Notes under the pieces: model-generated | The model's input: the letters and a program-made list of their open reading frames with translations, nothing else | Told to the model about the DNA's origin: nothing | Database searches by the model: none | Shown: in pieces, positions 50,818 through 53,708 of the stretch | How positions within the stretch are numbered: position 1 is the first letter of the stretch | How the letters are laid out: every line of letters begins with the position of its first letter | Translations under genes and position numbers: made by a program | Source: an uncultured Lachnobacterium sp. | GTDB lineage: Bacteria > Bacillota > Clostridia > Lachnospirales > Lachnospiraceae | Reading direction: 5' to 3' | Assembly (NCBI GenBank): GCA_937889225.1 | Contig: CALAST010000016.1 | Span: 1 to 53,708, forward strand | DNA length: 53,708 nt

Positions 50818-51909
50818 ATGATTATAGATATGTCTACTGAACTACGAGATTTTACCTACATAACAAACTTATATAAGTGTATTGCTAATTATAATTTAAT
50901 GGGACATCAGATTGGTAGAAAAATTGGCGATATGCTCGAAATACTAACAATGGGTGTTGTATACACAAATAATACTCTTAAACAGCATTTGAATACAGAA
51001 GGTAAATTAGAAGGCTTTACCTCTGCAGGTCATAAAGTTGAATTTGGTTTTTTTGATAGACCAAGTTCGAAAAAGGGACTATTTGGAGCAATTGAATGTA
51101 AATGTGTTGGAGTTGAGGAAACAAAATTCACTTCTGGACATATTCAAAAAATAAAAACAGGAGAATTCTTTACCATTTCATTCTCCAGTCAATGGATGTC
51201 AAATTCTATCCAAGCACAAATAAAACTTCTTTCTATTTCAGCATCCAATGTATCAATTGAAATAAGCAACACTAAAGATAGCAGAAAACAAATAATTACA
51301 CTCACAACAGATGAAAACATAAAACTAATTATTGATGAAAATGAAAATTTTCTTAATACTACTCCTCACGGAAATATGTTAAATGAAATTCCCGGCATAA
51401 TCCGTATTTGCAAAACAATAAAAGTAAAATCCATTAAATCAAATACATGTGAATTTAGTCTTTGGAATTGCCTTACAGGTCCCCAAACCATCGAAAAAGC
51501 AAAACAAGCATCTCTAGTTGCAATGGATCTTCGCAAAAAAATAGATGGACACTGGGGAAAGGAAGATGTGAACCAAGCATCTAAAAAAATGAATTTTATT
51601 CATGTACTTTGTGAATATTCACACTGGGAAGAAAAATCCAGAAACGTAATCAAAACATGTATAGATCATAATCTAGTTATTCCAGATGCAATTCTTATTT
51701 ATGCATTTAAGGAATTTGAGAAAAAATTTGGAACTTCAAATATGCTTAATTATGTAAAGAAAACTCAATTTGAAAGAAATACTCAGGTTCGTAATACTAT
51801 TTTTGAAATATTAGACCACTTTGATAATCATATTTTGTATGATATCTCAACTAATAAGTATGTAGAATTTGATTGTATTAACAATAATTTAAGACTTAAA
51901 AGTCTATAA
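50818..51909 (+). CDS. Putative type II restriction endonuclease (PD-(D/E)XK fold)
   Basis: 363 residues, cytoplasmic, no named family recognised. A PD-(D/E)XK pattern is visible: E41 in GRKIGDMLEIL, D80 in KVEFGFFD, then E93-C94-K95 in FGAIECKCVGVE. Position, length and neighbours (divergent XRE regulator, convergent DNA methyltransferase) support a restriction enzyme. The start follows AGAGG. Composition is AT-rich with more AAA/ATA codons than the his or pst genes, consistent with transfer. Cleavage site unknown. It could instead be another DNA-binding protein, so confidence in the fold is moderate. Confidence 0.7.
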   Translation: MIIDMSTELRDFTYITNLYKCIANYNLMGHQIGRKIGDMLEILTMGVVYTNNTLKQHLNTEGKLEGFTSAGHKVEFGFFDRPSSKKGLFGAIECKCVGVEETKFTSGHIQKIKTGEFFTISFSSQWMSNSIQAQIKLLSISASNVSIEISNTKDSRKQIITLTTDENIKLIIDENENFLNTTPHGNMLNEIPGIIRICKTIKVKSIKSNTCEFSLWNCLTGPQTIEKAKQASLVAMDLRKKIDGHWGKEDVNQASKKMNFIHVLCEYSHWEEKSRNVIKTCIDHNLVIPDAILIYAFKEFEKKFGTSNMLNYVKKTQFERNTQVRNTIFEILDHFDNHILYDISTNKYVEFDCINNNLRLKSL

Positions 51910-51915
51910 TAATAG

Positions 51916-51941
51916 AACCCTTGGCATAAATTCCAAGGGTT
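51916..51941. terminator. Bidirectional terminator between endonuclease and methyltransferase
   Basis: AACCCTTGG (51916-51924) and CCAAGGGTT (51933-51941), perfect stem, in the 38-bp gap between the convergent genes. Confidence 0.85.
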
Positions 51942-51947
51942 TCCTTT

Positions 51948-53291
51948 TTACTTCTTAAAAAACAATATCGCATCTTGCTTCTTATCTTTATCTTCTGAAT
52001 AATCAGCTCTAAAACTATATGCATACCGCCCCATACCATAACGTGTAGAACGGTATGCTATTTTTTTTAGAGTAAAGCCAATCTCTTCCATCATTGTAAT
52101 AAAAGATTTATGAACACTAAATAATTCACCTTTAACGGTACAATCTCCTATTACAATACAACAATATCCTCCATCTCGTAAATTTTCATATACATTTCTA
52201 TATGCATCATAATTATGAGTGAAATATTTTTTAATTGCCTCATCGTTATTTACTGGATATGATTTTATTTCTAAACGTTTAATTTCTTCATATGTTTTTT
52301 TTCCGAATATTTCCTCAAATCCATCTGCCCATAAAAATTTCAGTTTATATACTGGAATATAATCAAAACAATTTAGATAAGGTGGATGTGATAATACAGC
52401 ACCTAACTGTTTTCCGCTGTTTTCTCTTTCATACTTAATAATAGCATTTACTTCCTCTCTGTTAGCATTACTTACTATATAAGCATTAGAATACACTTGT
52501 GGATTAGTTACTGAATTCCATTCAACCATGGTTTCAAGCATTTCATCAACCTTCTTCACATAAGCCTCAATTGCATCACGCTTGCGTTTTTTCTTATTTA
52601 CATGCGGTCTAACCTCAGCATCGTGAGCAAACGATACTCGCCTAATAATAGCAAAAAAAGCTAGATCAAAAAATTCTCGTTCTCTTGTATATTCATATCC
52701 CAATAAAGTTTCCTTAATGATATATAATTGTCTTATAACTTCTTCTGAGAACCATTTTGAAAAATCAGCATCATTTATCAATTTTTCTGTCATTTCATTA
52801 ATCTTTTTTTCAATTTTTTTATCAATACCTGAAATAAGCGTTTTCATTATCTCATTTGAATAACAATAATCATATTTACATATTCTTAAATTTATTTTTT
52901 CCCACATTCTTTTTAAAATTTCAACATCATAATTATATGTTTTAACACGACATGCCAAAACAGCAAATGGGTTTATGTCAAATCCTACAGAATATAAATT
53001 TGCTATCTTTGCCTCAACCAACGATGTTCCTGATCCTGCATAATTATCTATTATAAAATCAACATTTTTATCAATACATTTTTTAGTTATTAAATCCTCA
53101 ATAATCATCTTTCCAACTTTTGATGGAAATTTTCCATAATATCTAAAATAATCATGTGTTAAATATGATAATTCAGAAATTGTCTCATCAACATTCCAAA
53201 ATTCTTTTTCACAATTCAAATCATCAATATTAAATATTCCTTTTTTATAATATTCATTATTATGCAAATTAAATGTTTTTTTTGCTACCAC
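51948..53291 (-). CDS. DNA methyltransferase (N4-cytosine/N6-adenine type)
   Basis: 447 residues. Motif I-like FIIDNYAGSGTSLVEAKIA and FDINPFAVLACRVK are near residue 80-110, and the catalytic (S/N)PPY-type motif appears as LSHPPYLNCFDY near residue 300, with CCIVIGDCTVKGELF and FTLKKIAYR later. The order and the xPPY sequence mark an exocyclic-amino DNA methyltransferase; the His in place of Ser/Asp/Asn before PPY is unusual in simple motif terms. The start is a GTG after AAAGGGG. It would protect host DNA against the endonuclease at 50818. Recognition site unknown. Confidence 0.85.
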   Translation of the reverse strand: MVAKKTFNLHNNEYYKKGIFNIDDLNCEKEFWNVDETISELSYLTHDYFRYYGKFPSKVGKMIIEDLITKKCIDKNVDFIIDNYAGSGTSLVEAKIANLYSVGFDINPFAVLACRVKTYNYDVEILKRMWEKINLRICKYDYCYSNEIMKTLISGIDKKIEKKINEMTEKLINDADFSKWFSEEVIRQLYIIKETLLGYEYTREREFFDLAFFAIIRRVSFAHDAEVRPHVNKKKRKRDAIEAYVKKVDEMLETMVEWNSVTNPQVYSNAYIVSNANREEVNAIIKYERENSGKQLGAVLSHPPYLNCFDYIPVYKLKFLWADGFEEIFGKKTYEEIKRLEIKSYPVNNDEAIKKYFTHNYDAYRNVYENLRDGGYCCIVIGDCTVKGELFSVHKSFITMMEEIGFTLKKIAYRSTRYGMGRYAYSFRADYSEDKDKKQDAILFFKK

Positions 53292-53464
53292 TTGTAGTTA
53301 CCCCTTTCGTAGCATCTTATACTCAGTATTATAACAAAAATAATTCATATCATCATAGATAATAATCTCATTTTTACATTCACAATTCTTTAATGTATTT
53401 GCTATATACCTATTTAAGCCTTTTTAATGCTATTTTCAATTTTCCTAACTCCAAAATTAATTTC
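53292..53464. other. Gap between methyltransferase and rpsI
   Basis: AT-rich, with no ORF, tRNA or repeat recognised. It is the right boundary of the restriction island. Confidence 0.5.
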
Positions 53465-53503
53465 AAAAAACCCCAAAAGCCTTGCGGCGTCTGGGGTTTT
53501 GAC
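53465..53503 (-). terminator. Terminator of rpsI
   Basis: AAAACCCCA (53467-53475) and TGGGGTTTT (53492-53500) with inner GCC/GGC pairing; minus-strand tail TTTTTTGAAA. Confidence 0.85.
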
Positions 53504-53534
53504 TTCTTGCAAAAAACTGATTTCCGAAGTATAA

Positions 53535-53708
53535 TTATCTCTTGGAGAACTGTGGAGCACGTCTAGCTGCTTTAAGACCGTATTTCTTACGTTCTTTCAT
53601 ACGTGGGTCACGTGTTAAGAAGCCAGCTGCTTTAAGTACTGGTCTGTAGTCTGCATCTACCTGAAGTAATGCACGAGCGATACCATGTCTGATAGCACCA
53701 GCCTGTCC
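53535..53708 (-). CDS. rpsI: Ribosomal protein S9, C-terminal part
   Basis: 57 residues reading leftward from the window edge: GQAGAIRHGIARALLQVD and so on, ending KKYGLKAARRAPQFSKR. GQAGAIRHGIARAL is the S9 signature and the basic SKR tail contacts P-site tRNA. The N-terminal half is beyond the right edge. It normally follows rplM. It marks core chromosome next to the restriction island. Confidence 0.97.
   Translation of the reverse strand, partial: GQAGAIRHGIARALLQVDADYRPVLKAAGFLTRDPRMKERKKYGLKAARRAPQFSKR

Overview
The window looks like a chromosomal segment of a low-GC, anaerobic, gut-type Clostridia bacterium, most likely Lachnospiraceae. This is inference: it rests on AGGAGG-type ribosome sites, consensus TTGACA/TATAAT promoters, and gene families typical of that group (long-form HPF, a YerC-like TrpR-family regulator beside his genes, iron alcohol dehydrogenase, DUF815 ATPase, a YjfB-like motility peptide). 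No single marker gene fixes the genus.

Layout. 1-1.3 kb: a tyrosine integrase faces the 3' end of a tRNA-Leu gene, as at the edge of an integrated element that continues to the left. 1.5-4.4 kb: a sugar-type MFS transporter, a cluster of three hairpins, and an iron alcohol dehydrogenase whose promoter carries a Rex-like operator. 4.6-8.5 kb: a FIST sensor plus soluble chemotaxis-receptor pair, an orphan phage-type regulator, and a decayed pocket holding a higBA toxin-antitoxin relic in which both genes have lost their middle. 8.6-12.8 kb: hpf, an ABC-F protein and a DUF815 ATPase.

13-23.4 kb is a complete phosphate cluster. Reading leftward are pstS-pstC-pstA-pstB-phoU, an NptA-type Na/phosphate transporter, and the two-component pair phoP-phoR. 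Divergent from pstS are a VTC-domain polyphosphate polymerase and a DUF4956 membrane protein. The shared intergenic region has TTTACA repeats at 11-bp spacing pointing both ways, so uptake and polyphosphate synthesis are probably under one Pho control.

23.6-26 kb: a HIT protein, a broken fructokinase and an AGE-family sugar isomerase. 26.1-34.3 kb is a histidine operon: yerC-like regulator, a fused hisZ-hisG, hisD, hisC, hisB, hisH, hisA, hisF, hisIE. No histidinol-phosphatase is present. 34.7-38.8 kb: a pRiA4b/SEC-C protein, tRNA-Pro, an SDR reductase, a small XRE regulator, and much repeat-derived noncoding DNA. 38.8-49.9 kb: glycogen debranching enzyme, CapA-like lipoprotein, a SAM methyltransferase, a second ABC-F with a leader ORF, a GNAT, a Pro/Gln-rich repeat protein cut short by nonsense codons, a kinase fusion, a membrane protein, a Cu-Zn SOD-like protein and a YjfB-like peptide.

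49.9-53.3 kb is a likely defence island between the YjfB-like gene and rpsI. It has an MNT nucleotidyltransferase, an XRE regulator with a C-terminal zinc ribbon, a divergent PD-(D/E)XK-type endonuclease and a convergent DNA methyltransferase. A perfect 18-bp palindrome lies in the regulator's leader. It looks like a controller-regulated type II restriction-modification system with an unusual nucleotidyltransferase partner, and is the best candidate here for something undescribed. The window ends inside rpsI.

Two small dispersed intergenic repeat families recur through the window: family A (core GCATTCGCTACTT or CGCTATCGCTACTT) and family B (hairpin ending in TTGATTCGGTTAA).
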